From: Phlegmacium glaucopus | Lineage: Eukaryota; Basidiomycota; Agaricomycetes; Agaricales; Cortinariaceae | Direction of reading: 5' to 3' | NCBI GenBank assembly: GCA_015039465.1 | Contig: MU130220.1 | Location: 54,400 to 118,399 of the forward strand | DNA length: 64,000 bases | In this document: one piece after another, positions 18,949 through 30,722 of the stretch | Layout: each line of letters starts with the position of its first letter | Position numbering within the stretch: position 1 is the first letter of the stretch | The notes under the pieces: generated by a model | Told to the model about the DNA's origin: nothing | The model's database searches: none | What the model saw: only the letters and a program-made list of their open reading frames with translations | Position numbers and translations under genes: made by a program

Positions 18949-21900
18949 TCAGTCTTCCATTCCGTCTGATAGCTCCTCGTCTACGTTGTCCCCGTCAACC
19001 TCCATAGCCTCAGCATCTCGCCGACCGTTCTCGTCACCCTGCTCGCCCTCGTCTGGGTCTAAATCTTCAAGGCCGCTGATACGCTTTCGTTTATTGCTCT
19101 TCTTGGCCGGTCCCTTCAATTTTCTTCTTTCTTCTGCTTTGCGGGCTGTGTTAATCCGCCTGGCTTCTTGAGATACCTGCAGCTTTGCAGCAATTCGAAT
19201 ATGGTGAGCTTGACGGTCCTCTGCATATGGTACGGGAATTGTGAGATGCCGAGGAAGGGTAGCACGGATAAGGTGAGCATTGTGAAAAGCGTGGGTGTTG
19301 ACTAAGTAGCGGTCGACGGGCTTATGCTCGATGTGGGCTTCCGTTTTTTCAGATAGAATATGTTCCTGCATGACTCCTCTGTTGCCGGAAGCAGTGCATT
19401 TGGCAAGCCTGCAATCGTGCTGAACGTTATAACTGAAAAGGATGGTCTGTTTTGATTGGTAAATCGCCGTGAAGAATTGCAATTTGACTTACATCAGCCT
19501 TGAGAAGAATGTACTTTACTTCATCAAATGCTCGGAGGAGAGTTGGTACTCCAAAGATCTCATGTCGATGGGCCGCAACAGAGAAGACGTCAAGTACTAC
19601 AAACCTGAATGTGCTCGTTGAATCTTGAAGTATTTCATGAATTTTCCCTGTTACAGGTGCGTCTTTTGGCTGTTCAGATTGTTATTAGTTTCGATCAGAG
19701 ACTTGCAATGGGGGTGAAAAGACGTCACTGAAATAGGAGAGTTTGCATATACCCAGGACCCGACCTTACATATGTCCTGAGATTGAGCGACGACATGCTT
19801 TCCCCGATTCCACAGCAATGGTGCATCCTTTATTGTTGTCGGAACATTTATCACCTTAGCAGCATGTGTTTTTGACCAGGTTAGGGCCTCTAGAGTGGTC
19901 TTATTCTTATTTATCGGGTCACGCTTCGCAGTCTCCAGTTTAACTGATCCTATTTAACGGACCATGGTTAGATCAAAGAAATTATAAGCAACATAAAGAC
20001 AATTACCTGGACAAGTAGACGACTCATTCTCAGTCCAACCACACAGCTTTCGAAGGACAGGCTGGTTTGCCACATAATTCCGCACACTCGGACCAGGTTG
20101 TTGCCACTGTCCGGATTCCGAAAGCCACCACCCGCCCGACAGGATAAACTTCACAGTCTCTTGCTCCGAAAGCTGGTAGGCGATGTCACGGCTTGGTGCC
20201 ATGTGGTTTGAAAGGACTGAGCAGTAGCGAAATATTGCATTGAAGGATTCAAAAATCTCGGTTGCAACTCCCACAAGTGGACCAAAACGAATAATGTCTT
20301 CGCGAAGATGTGCGAGGAGGTGATATTTAAGTTTTGCAATAATTTTTGACGGATCCAGTTCCGCTGCAATGTCGAGAACATTTGCCGCCGCTACCTCGAC
20401 ATCTGACTATTTTAAAATTAACCTCAGTCAGAATTTAAGGAAGATCCAAGGATGATTGCGAAGATTCTTACCAGATATTCCTCAAGATTTCGTATCTCAA
20501 CAAACCAAAGAAGTGCCGATAGCTCGCTGATAGCTTTAGTAAGTTCAAACTGGAGATCGCTGACAAGATCGTATACGTGGAAACTGTTGACTTGGACCAG
20601 GGTCTTCAATTGACGACCAATTAGAGAGTTTGCATATTGGGTTATATAGCTTGAACGAATTGCTGGGACCGACAATGAAGTGACATTGGTGGCCTGCAAC
20701 CGGTCAGAGTAAATCTTCTTTTTTGACGCATTCCAAGATGTATGCGAGCCATGCCACACATATTTGACAATACCAAGCAGGATGGTATGGAGTATCTCGA
20801 CGGGAGTATCAACAGACACATTGAACCCTGGAAACGGTTACATCGTCAGTTAGTGTCTCAACCTCTCAGGATACATTTGCATCATCACCTTTTAGTGTCA
20901 AGAAGGGGTTGTAGACTGCGTCTTTATTCTTGAGAACCCAAGCCATGAGTTCTTCTTGGATATCGGTTGCCAAACGCTCAGGATGGGCTTTGCGGAGATT
21001 TCGGGCCCGTTCAATGAGGTCATCAATCCAATGCTGGGTGAAAGTGTCTTTAACGCCGGTTGCAGTTTGCATATTCTCTACAGTCTGTGCAACACCTAAA
21101 CAGGCGGCATGAACCTGTTCCTCCACTAGCTTAAGGGTTTCCGTACTCGATCGAGCTCGATCTGGCTGCATCAAGAAATCGAGGTGTTAGATTTGAGACT
21201 TTTGTACAAGTGCACGGCGCACCGTGAATATGTACCATGAACATTGCATGGAAGCCTTCGTTGCTTTCTTTCTCCTTCTGGGAGCCTCCCACATTGCATT
21301 TTCGGCATGGGTGATTTCCTTTGCTACCAATATGACCAGAGGCTTCACTTTGAGCGGGGTTGTCACCTGGAGCACAGTTGCAGTATATCTTCAACTTGAC
21401 CTCCTGTCCTGTGAGTGCATCTCGGGTTTGGATAGGTTCTACATGCGTCAATCTGGATAGTTATTGAGGTGGTGGGAAAGGAGTAGTAGGTAAATTACTG
21501 ACTCAATCTTCTGCTTAATCCCCTGGAACTGTTCTGGAACGCTGGCATGTGTTGACGTTGAGATAAAGTGTGTGTTATATTGTTGATGGAGAAGTTTACG
21601 AGGTAGATTTCGGTGATTAATGTACACATTCCAGTGCTTATTCCAGCTTTTGGAACGATTGCCAGAGACATCATCACCGAAGACATCGATGAAGCTGGTA
21701 TACAATGGAATTCCATCAGCGAGCGCGCGATCAGGATTTGGCATGCGCGAAGGATGGCCTTTTGCAATGGTTTCTGGGGACCATTCCGGAATCAAACCTT
21801 CATCTTCAAGATCAAGAATATTTTTCTGCAAGCTTGCTGCTTGTATTAAGGTAACTTTATTGTCCTGAATAGTCGACAGCCCCTGGGTTGCTGTGAGTAT

Positions 21901-23780
21901 TATAACGGCTGAAATGTAAGTGGGAAAATCACCGTTGTCACATCAATCTTAACCTCCCACACCTCAGCCCAAACATCTCTTTCCTCGTCTTCCAACCATC
22001 GCACAGGAATGACAATTTTGCCATCCAAAAGACATGCAGGTTCATTGACGAAGTAGTGGAGTTGATTACCTGCATCATACATTGGGCTCAAACAGTCACA
22101 ATCTAGGTCTTTCCTCCATTTCTGGGCATGCCAGATCTCTGATATAACACCATTTTTAGGGATGACTGGATAACGGCGAATGTGAGGTCGAATGAGAGGA
22201 TTTGCCCAATCCTATCGAAAAACTAGAGGTGAGCTCGAGGATCATGTATTTCATTCCAGATACTCACATTTGCGATCAGAGTTCTTGGGTCATTGAAGGA
22301 GAACACATTTCCTTTTGGCGTCATCCACCTAATTGTTGGAATCCCCTGTTTCTCACGCAATGACTTCTGCACCTTCCTTAGCCTATCAAAGGAGGGTATC
22401 TCTTTGACGCCGAGCTCACGAAGAAGCCAAAGGAGAACTTTCATGAATGAACTGGATATTCGTAGCCGAGGTAAGTTATCGATCACATCGAGCAAGAATA
22501 TAACTTTTGATGGATAAGGTGACCATTTTGTAGGGCTGCCAACCGGCCCCGTCCTGGACGGTTCACGGGTACCGTCTCACGGTGACGGATGCCGACCCGA
22601 CGAGATTCAAAACTTGAATATTCACGGCCGTGTTTCAACGGTCCGTGAACCGTCTTTACCCGTCTCAAGACGGCCGTGGACGGCCGTACACGGGTAGCGG
22701 GTGTATACTGAACGAGAAATGCAAAAAAAGTCAATTTATTCAAAAATCGTGTTAATATTTCCCTCTCAAATAAATCTGGGAAGTCAGGGGAGCTATTCTC
22801 CGACCTATTTACACCAATTATTAGTGCTAAAAAACAAATTAAATATAAATTAAATTAAATATTTGGCTTCAGTCCCAACAATTTGGTCATCAACCAGCTT
22901 AATTGTGGGTTTCATAGAATTTTTATTCCAGATTACATATTCTGTAGCTTTGTAGACATTTTTAACTGTGCGAATATTTCAAGTAAAATGAATTTTCTCC
23001 TTGTTTTACCGTGTACGGCCGTCACGGCCGTCTTTATACCGTACCCGACCCGACCGACCTTTGGATTTCAAAAAAGACGGCCGTCTGTACACGGACCGTC
23101 ACCCGTCACTGGGTTGATTTTAGACGGCCGTCCCCGTGGACGGGACGGTTGGCAGCCCTACCATTTTGTATTTGTTGAGGCAGTTGTGGTTTTGACATTT
23201 GTCGAGTTCATTCCTGGTATTTTGATCATTAGTTCTATGCTCGGATGAGTAAAAAACAACATGACAAACCCATCTGCTCAAGTATTTCCGATAGTAAGTC
23301 ATCCTGATCCTCTTCATCCCATAGCTGTTCAACATTGTTCATGTCAATATCAGCAGCCATCGCTTCTGGTCCATCCCAGAGTCCATGTTCATGGAAGTCC
23401 TTGCGTGCCTTTTCATGAGCTTCATCAAAACCTTGATCGAGTTCAAAAGTCCCATCAAATTGGTCCCACAATTCCTGCATTATATCTTGTGATAGCTCGT
23501 GTTGCTGTTGACATTCTTGATGGGAAGGACCGGAAGGTGGAATTCTGGGCGTTATGTTATTTGGTGTTGCAAAGAAGTTTGGTGCGTTTTGCTGCTGTCG
23601 TTCTTCTGCCTCCTCTTCCCTCGTCTGAAGCCCAACACAGTGAAGATGAGTAGCAGTCTTCTGATGGCTATTCTTAAAGGTTTTCAACGTGATCCAGTCC
23701 GGCGGGGACAGGATCAGACAGTGTTTGACACATATTTTGCAGCGCACTTTGTTGTCGTCCAGGTGAGCTTCAACGCCTAT
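18949..23780 (-). pseudogene. Transposon-type multi-exon gene, broken by a MITE
   Basis: Exons run from about 23775 down to a stop at 18949. In order they read KVRCKICVKH (zinc-finger-like), the WSPYPSK...LLDVIDNLPRLRISSS block, DDVSGNRSKSWNKHWNVYIN, APGDNPAQSEASGHIGSKGN with [25 protein letters not shown], and a basic/acidic C-terminus KKSNKRKRISGLEDLDPDEG. I know this architecture from high-copy proteins of Agaricomycetes that are probably transposon-encoded. I cannot assign the superfamily safely; CACTA-like is a guess. Most introns look spliceable. A 630-bp hAT MITE is inserted in the exon between TNTK and WSPYP, shifting the frame, so this copy is very likely dead. Confidence 0.65.
22531..23160. 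mobile_element. CpG-rich hAT MITE, 630 bp
   Basis: The ends TAGGGCTGCCAACCG are inverted at both sides. The 8-bp flank CCATTTTG is perfect (22523-22530 and 23161-23168). The body is full of ACGGCCGT-type CpG-rich words near both ends and AT-rich in the centre. An intact duplication plus retained CpG suggests a recent insertion. It splits an exon of the surrounding transposon-type gene. Confidence 0.95.
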
Positions 23781-24117
23781 TGTTCTTTCCTGTCAAATTT
23801 GCTCATTTTTTCCCCAGAACTCTGTAACTCACCTGGAGGTAATGGGGCTTTTTTTGCCCCTCGCTGCCCTTGCATCCTGTGGAGATCGTTGAATGGAATT
23901 TATAATAAAATTTCAGCTCGGAAGCAGCAGCCGTGTCAGATTCATGATCTCAGCCATCAAGTGTTTGTGTGCGCTTTTCCAGAACCCCGACCGTCCCCGT
24001 GAATTAAAAATGTGATGGTTCGTTTTCTTTCTTTCATTCCTTCTTTCACCTTCGTTTCATTTCTTGCTCGTTCCAAGCTTGTTCTTCTCTTTTTTATTTA
24101 CCTCTCTGCCCAACTCA

Positions 24118-25431
24118 ATGTCTGAACCTGCCCGCTCTTCCTCACCTGGCTTAGGATCCGAGGATGACGAAATTAACAAACTGATGCACTCAAGCCCACC
24201 TCCTGAGGACGACGAACTGCCAGACCAACTGCTTCCTGATGGTGCAGCAATCGGGGAGCCAAGTGCATCTACCTCAGCCTCACAGCCAGATGAAAATGAA
24301 AATGGCCTCCCACTGTCTGGTGTCTCTCGAAACGAGCAGGCCATTCTACGACGTGCAGCAGAGAAGCTCAAACTGCATCCATACCAACGTGTTTTACTTC
24401 AATATTTTGTTAAGGTACGCTATCATTTAAAATTCTAGTTTCTTTCACCTCCCAAGTACCATTCTTGCAGTGTAGTCCAGCAGCATGTGACGCCCAGATT
24501 ATGATGGCTATCTTTGATGTCGACAATAGGCTTGAGCAACAAGCTGCAGCAGCACCACTGTTCATGGTTAGCGAAGCTCTCCATGTATGTACTTGTTTTC
24601 TGTCCTGCGTTATAGGCAATGGCAACTTCAACTAATTACCCTCTTCAGCTTAACATTAAGAGCTTCATCATTGCTGTTCTCCTCTCTGCAAAGTTGGCTG
24701 CATATAAAGGCACCATCCTGGTGAATTGTTTGTGATTTCTCAGGCTGCTTTGTTACTTATTTGTATCGGTAGTCTCTCATCATGAAGGATCGACTTCATA
24801 TCCCTCCTACATTTGATAGAGACCCACATGCCACAAAACTCCTTAAGGAACGTGTTACCTATGAACTTTCCCAAGCTCGAGGGAAACTTAAGAAGCTGGT
24901 AAGTCTTTTGTTCTCGTCTTCCCTGATATTGCCTTAATCGGTTCTTTAGATTAAGTCAGGCAACGATAAGAATATATTTGACCTTGCCACCTCACTCGTC
25001 AATGGTACCTCATGCACAGTAACAATCCAACTCTGTGGACGTGTTGCCCTTTTCGTATGTCATTCATTTGCAAATACTGAAAGTTTGATTATTTCCCATT
25101 TAACAATTGTTCTCTGCAGCGCAAAATGTTTGCAATTGATCCTAATGATAGTTTTTGGGATACAGTTGATGATGAGTTGGTAAAGATAAGAACAAAGGCA
25201 CAGAATAACCCAGTGAAGATTACGCGGTCTGTTCTTCCTCTCTATTTCTTTCTTGCGAATTTACCAAATTTTCTGGCATTCAGTTACTTCAAGGCTATCC
25301 TTGAAGCCGACCAGAAAGCTTATCTTGGTGACTATCCTTCTGTGTCATATACCCTCCCAACGTCAGTCACATCAGCAGATGCCTGGCAAACAGAGGTCAA
25401 CAGCTTGCTTGATGGCACTGCAGCCCTTTAA
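24118..25431 (+). CDS. Unknown 322-aa protein, partner of the transposon-type gene
   Basis: Seven exons join cleanly: 24118-24414, 24471-24584, 24649-24720, 24773-24898, 24950-25054, 25120-25226 and 25284-25431, with GT...AG introns of 51-65 nt. The product is 322 aa. The first ~70 residues are acidic and Ser/Pro-rich (SPGLGSEDDEINKLMHSSPP). The middle has LRRAAEKLKLHPYQRVLLQYF, and the end is NSLLDGTAAL. I recognise no domain. It is transcribed away from the transposon-type gene to its left with a short shared 5' region, so the two may form one mobile module. Confidence 0.7.
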
Positions 25432-26194
25432 GTTGTCACAGTTCTCCCTCTCATTCTTGTTCCTCTTTACCCAACTGCAATATCCCTTCATTTTAATACA
25501 TAGCACACTCTAATGCTGTGACTCACTTATTATTTTTATTCAGTTCTTTCATTGGAGCATGTCCGGAATTCAGCATACTAGTCAGTAAATACAAGTAGAT
25601 AGTCATGGCATCCCATCAATATAATCAACCTTGCTCAGAACATAGGGATGATCATAGCTGTCTGACGTGAGCATACAATACTGAAATGCCTGATTTCCAA
25701 CATTGATAATCCACAAGTATGGGTATCTTTTACTGACATGAAGAAGATGTTGAGTTCAAGACCAAAACCAGCTTGTAGTCACTCGTAAATCAACCCTACA
25801 ACAAGTTGTCAGCCTGAGCTTTTGGCCATCTCTAGTGTGATCTGGCTTCCAGAAACAGCTAGCATGTTGTTCGGTACTGCAGGTACAAGTTATCTCCAAC
25901 TGGCCCAGCATACCGTCTCCAACTGGCCTGGAATGTCGTCCCCAAGTGGCCAAACATGTCGCCTCCAAACTCCTAGGTACCTGGTATAAACATGAAATAT
26001 TTCATTGTCATCATACGCTACGGCATGCAGTCATCATCCTTTCAGCTACCTGGTTCCCATTAGTCCTGGTTCCAAGGTGTCAAAAGAGGTTTGCTAACTA
26101 TGTTTTCCAGCCTTCAATGTTGACCGTTACCAGGTGGAGAAATCTCTGAAAACACATGACCGTTGCCATATTTTTTGATTATAAAGGCATTTTT
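25432..26194. other. Intergenic, no gene recognised
   Basis: A short near-repeat, CTCCAACTGGCC / GTCTCCAACTGGCCTGG / CCCCAAGTGGCC, occurs three times at 25890-25955. Nothing else is evident. It may contain the end of the two-gene module. Confidence 0.4.
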
Positions 26195-26850
26195 GCGGTG
26201 TATATGGCATATGGACTAATGTCCAATTAACGTTCCTCAATTGCGGGCAGTTGACTGTGAGAGAAAATGAACATTCTCAAATCCGGAAGTGCAAAGAAGC
26301 GATAGAGGTTGCGCTAATCAGAATTAATCTCGAGTGTATATTGGGTGCATTCGGGGTGCGGCAGGTCATTGTTATTCTTTGCCTCTTGCCATTTGATACT
26401 TTCCCGACCAACCAAACTTAAGTCCCTACTTTCCGCCATGGTGCTGAGGACCATTTTCATTCATAAGGTCGTCTTCCACCCTCTCTCTCCTAGCGTGGGC
26501 CCAGAGCGAACTCAAAGCGCTTCCCAGCCTGGCGAAATATCGCCGACAATCCACTAGCGACGCCTTGAACACAAATAATCCCCGAGTAGGAGTTCAAGAA
26601 GTATATACCGGGCAGCGAAGTCTATAGAATAGCTTGTAAGGCCTTTTAAGATCTCCAGTTCAACAACGAAAATCACTCGGTTGAAAACGAGAAATCCGGA
26701 GATCAAGGTTGAGTGATGGTCTAATTTTGACCCCAAAGTAAGTGTTTTCCGTAATAGCTTGTCCTAGTCTTCTGGTGCTAGGCAGGACACAAATGACAAG
26801 TAGATGTAATGAGCCTGGAAATTTGAGGTGAGTGGCTATTTAGGGGTACA
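26195..26850. repeat. Duplicated NLR-upstream segment
   Basis: Matches 15080-15740 (+) and the reverse strand of about 54950-55480, including GTGTATATTGGGTGCATTCGG-like and AAGTATATACCGGGCAGCG words. It lies ahead of NLR copy A in the same relative position as ahead of copy B. Confidence 0.8.
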
Positions 26851-26936
26851 CGGTTCATCGTGTACAAAAGTGTGACCCAGAACGATACCTAATGTCACTC
26901 AGCTACTACTTACATCCAGCTTTAGATTGAACAACC

Positions 26937-29900
26937 ATGTCTAGTTCACATCAACTCTTCAAAGAGAATGTCAAGGAAAAAAGGAGGAAAGTGCTAGCTC
27001 GTATCAAACACCTTCTCTTATGGAAGTCTCCAGACCATGCGGATCCCCATCCCTACGGTAATGAACCCCTTCATGGCTTGCCAACGACTGTACTTAGTAT
27101 TGCCTACAGCCATATCCACTCGCATCATCGAGGGCACAAGGGATGCTATGTTTGTGGCTACTGAACCCTATCATGTACGTTAACCTACCTCTACAGATTG
27201 ATCAAGCACGATCTTAAACGTACCCTTTGGATAGATCGGAGGACAACAACATAGGCTACCTGCCACAGAAAATTTCCCCAGTGAAGCAAAGGGTCAGACA
27301 TCAGATAGACCAGCTTTTACTGCCCCGCTCATCAATCACACAGGCGTCAACTCTGCTGGTGCCGGTAAAGCTGAAACGGACACTGACCAAACCATGTCCA
27401 AATTGGTGAGCCAGTCATGGAGATGGGTAATTTGCATCGATGGTTGATATTCTGTTACCAGTATCTCCATACTTCTCAAGGCGAGTTTTTCGCTGGCGCT
27501 CAGAACATCACTATCTACGGTGGCACTTACATAAATGCAAGTTCCGTCCCACCATGTCGAGAAAAGTGTTTCTGCTGACCTTAGTGTTAGGCCAACAACA
27601 CATCTAACACATTACCTGATCTCCCAAGTATCTTGCCTCGGAAACCGAATGTCAGCTCGCTATTTACAGGTCAAAGAGACGTGCTCGACAAGCTCAAAAA
27701 TCATTTTACGCCCTCTATCAGTGGCAAGTCTGGGAGTTGATGCTCCTTTCTTCTTTATGGAATGGGAGGTAGCGGGAAAACCCAAGTCTGCCTCAAATTC
27801 ATTGATGGAATGAGGTGAGTATTGTTTTTCTATAACAAAGGCTTCTTTTTTAGTGCTTACACTATTTGTAAAGCTTCTCGAATGTGTTCTGGGCTGATGC
27901 CTCTTCCAAAGACACCATCATTATGAGTCTTAAGGGATTATCCAGAATCCCTGCAGCACGCTCTGCTGGTGTTGACGGATCTGTCAATTCTGTCCTCCTA
28001 TGGATGGCTTATTTGGAGGGAGAATGGCTCCTTGTATTTGATAATGCTGATGGTGCTCCACAGGTTGTAGAAGAGTTCATCCCTTCAGGATATAAAGGTA
28101 ATATTCTGATCACCAGTCGGAATAAGGCTTTGGGCCATCTCACAGCATGGAATATGCATGAGATGGGAGGTATGACAGAGGAAGATGCTATGGCATTGCT
28201 TTTGCAAGCAAGTTGTCTTCAATTGGCAACAGATCATCTGAGAGAAACTATAAGAAAGATTGTAAATGAACTTTGCTGCCTTCCTCTGGCCATTGATCAG
28301 GCTGGTTCTTCAATCCAGACTGGGCTTTGCTCTGTTGAGAATTATCTTGAGCAATTCTTTCATCATAGAAAGATCCTCATGTCACATCCTACATTTCTTG
28401 CTGCATCACAGTATGAGAGAAATGTTTATGGAACTTGGGAGTTGTCTTATAAAGAAATTGAGCTCCAAGCCAATGGACAATCAGAAATCAAAGTTATGTA
28501 TTCACCTCAAGCAGCTAGGACTGCCATATGGATTATGCAGATTTGTGCTTTCTATCATCATGACAAAATAACCAAAGATATATTTCACTTTGCTGCTGAA
28601 GAGGGTAGAAAACATGATGTGTCCAAGGAGCCAAAGCTGGATCTACCACTTGCAATTACCTCCTTGGATTTAGCATTGCTGCCTGTAAATGAGGATGGTC
28701 AATGGAATGAATTGTATTTTCAAGAAGGACTCCAAGTACTCTTGTCTTTCTCATTAATAAAACAAGAATCTTGGGCAAATGAATTTTCTGTTCATCCTTT
28801 AGTACATTTCTGGAGCCGTGATAGGTTGGAGAAATCCAAACAACATGAGATGTGTCAAATGGCAAGAACAATATTGCAATGTGCAGCCTATAAAGAGGAT
28901 GAAATGATTTGGAGGATACTGGTGCTGCACATACAAGCCAATCACATGTATAGTGGCCAGGTGGGACTAAAGAGCATATATTGGGATGATGAGTATAGTA
29001 CTTTTGGGTCTTTATTAGCAAAGGCTGGATTTTGGAAAGAGGCAGAAGAATTGCAGATTGGTGTGATAAACACAAGAACAAGAATCCTTGGAGAACAAGA
29101 CCCAATGACACTGAGTAGCATGGTGGATCTAGCCACAACATACCTCCAGCAGGAAAAATTGAAACAAGCAGAGGAATTGAACATTCATGTGCTGGATATT
29201 AGACAACAGGTAGTTGGAGAAGAACATTCAGATACATTGAGTAGCATGATCAGAGTGGCAGAAATATATTCACTTCAGGATAAGTGGAAAGAAGCAGAGA
29301 AATTGCTGGTACATGTACTAAGTATAAAACAAAGAGTACTTGGAGCAGACCATCCAGACACAGCAGAAGCTATAGCATCTCTGGCAGAAATATATTGTGA
29401 GCAGGGCAAATGGGAAGAAGCAGAGGAAATGGAGGTCAATGCACTGGATATATTCAAAAAAGAATTTGGGGCAGAACATGAAAACACTCTCTCTACCATG
29501 ACTCTTTTGGCTGAGACATACTGCAAGCAAGGAAATCTGGAAAAGGCAGCAGACCTAGGCCTACAAGTACTGCATGCTAGAGAAAGACTACTCAGAACAG
29601 GACATCCTGACACACTGCATAGCATGGATGTTCTGTCTGGTATATACTTTGACCAGGAAAAATGGAAAGAAGCAGAGGAGCTTATTGTTCATGCAATGAA
29701 TACCACCATCAAAGTGTTTGGTGCAGAACATCCAACATCATTGCAGGCTATGGCAGGTCTATCCTCACTATATAAGTTAGAAGGAAAATGGAAAGAAGCA
29801 GAGACATTGCAGGTCCATGTGATGAATACTTGCATAAAACATTTTGGACCAGAGCATCCACAAACATTGAGCATTTTCACAGAACTGGGTGAAACATATA

Positions 29901-30217
29901 GTGAACAGAAAAAATGGAAAGAAGCAGAGGAGCTGCAAGCCTATGCAATAGATGCATGCAAAAGGGTGCTTGGAGAAGAAGACATCAACACATTGAGGAG
30001 TATTGAAAATCTGGCAAGTATATACAGAGAACAAAGAAAATGGAGTGAAGCAGAGGAGCTGTACCTTCATGTGCTGGATATTAGCAAAAGAGTTTTTGGA
30101 TTAGATAATCTATGCACCAAAATGTGCATTAACTCTTTAGTTATGATATACTCAGAGCAAGGAAGACTGAAAGAAGCAATGGACATAAAGATGCAGCTTC
30201 CAGCTGAAAGTGAATAA
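26937..30217 (+). pseudogene. NB-ARC/TPR NLR-like gene, copy A (in-frame stop)
   Basis: The N-terminus starts MSSSHQLFKENVKEKRRKVL at 26937. Small exons follow, including an NITIYGGTYINASS motif near 27510-27550. The P-loop exon (about 27590-27814) reads GQRDVLDKLKNHF, then an in-frame TGA (27738-27740), then GMGGSGKTQV. Copy B has CGA at this place. The next exon runs 27873-30217 and is open: FWADASSKDT, EWLLVFDNAD (Walker B-like), NILITSRN, CLPLAIDQAG (GLPL-like), then diverged 42-residue TPR units (GAEHPDT...KWKEAEEL type). The family is NB-ARC with TPR repeats, intracellular STAND sensors. With the TGA a full-length product needs readthrough, or initiation at the later ATG just ahead of the P-loop. 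CpG is rare in the long exon. Confidence 0.8.
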
Positions 30218-30722
30218 GAAGGCTATTTCTATAACAACATGAGTCTTAGTAGTACTGTAGTGTTTAGACCATGTATTCAAGCCTGGATGTACAACAGACA
30301 AAAATATAGCTATTGAAACTGAAAGCAATATATTCTATGGTGCTCAAGCCAAATGGAATAAATTTCTCACCAAAAGGTGGCAAAAATACTTCCACCGTCG
30401 CGTAAAGTCGACTCGACGATAATTCAAATCCTGCGTATAGTTCCCGACAAGTCATTGAATCGAGCTTCTCACATATTTTTGAGGTGACCATTTACCCGCC
30501 ATTACTGTGGCAAAAGTCAGTATTGAAATTCACCGTTTCTATCAATAAGTATCCGCAAAACCGCTGAACGAGCTATCATGACGCTACATAAACTCAGATA
30601 TGTGTATCCTACGAAGATTTGGACCAGTACAAAATACACAGATTTACAAACCATCGGTAATTTCGGGGATAATTGATAACATGAATCCCTCTTTCAAGTT
30701 AGTATTAGTACCTGCACGGTGC
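30218..30722. other. Intergenic between convergent genes
   Basis: Downstream of NLR copy A and of the biotin-protein ligase. 30218-30330 is similar to the 3' flank of copy B (reverse strand near 43160-43262), so the duplication includes the terminator region. Confidence 0.5.

Noticed and set aside
18949..23780. KDZ/CxC or Plavaka transposase assignment
   Set aside because: The order of motifs does not match what I remember of those families well enough. I left the superfamily open.
28656..29141. Minus-strand frame of 161 aa inside NLR copy A
   Set aside because: Low-complexity antisense of the TPR-coding exon, repeated in the same way under copy B; no domain.
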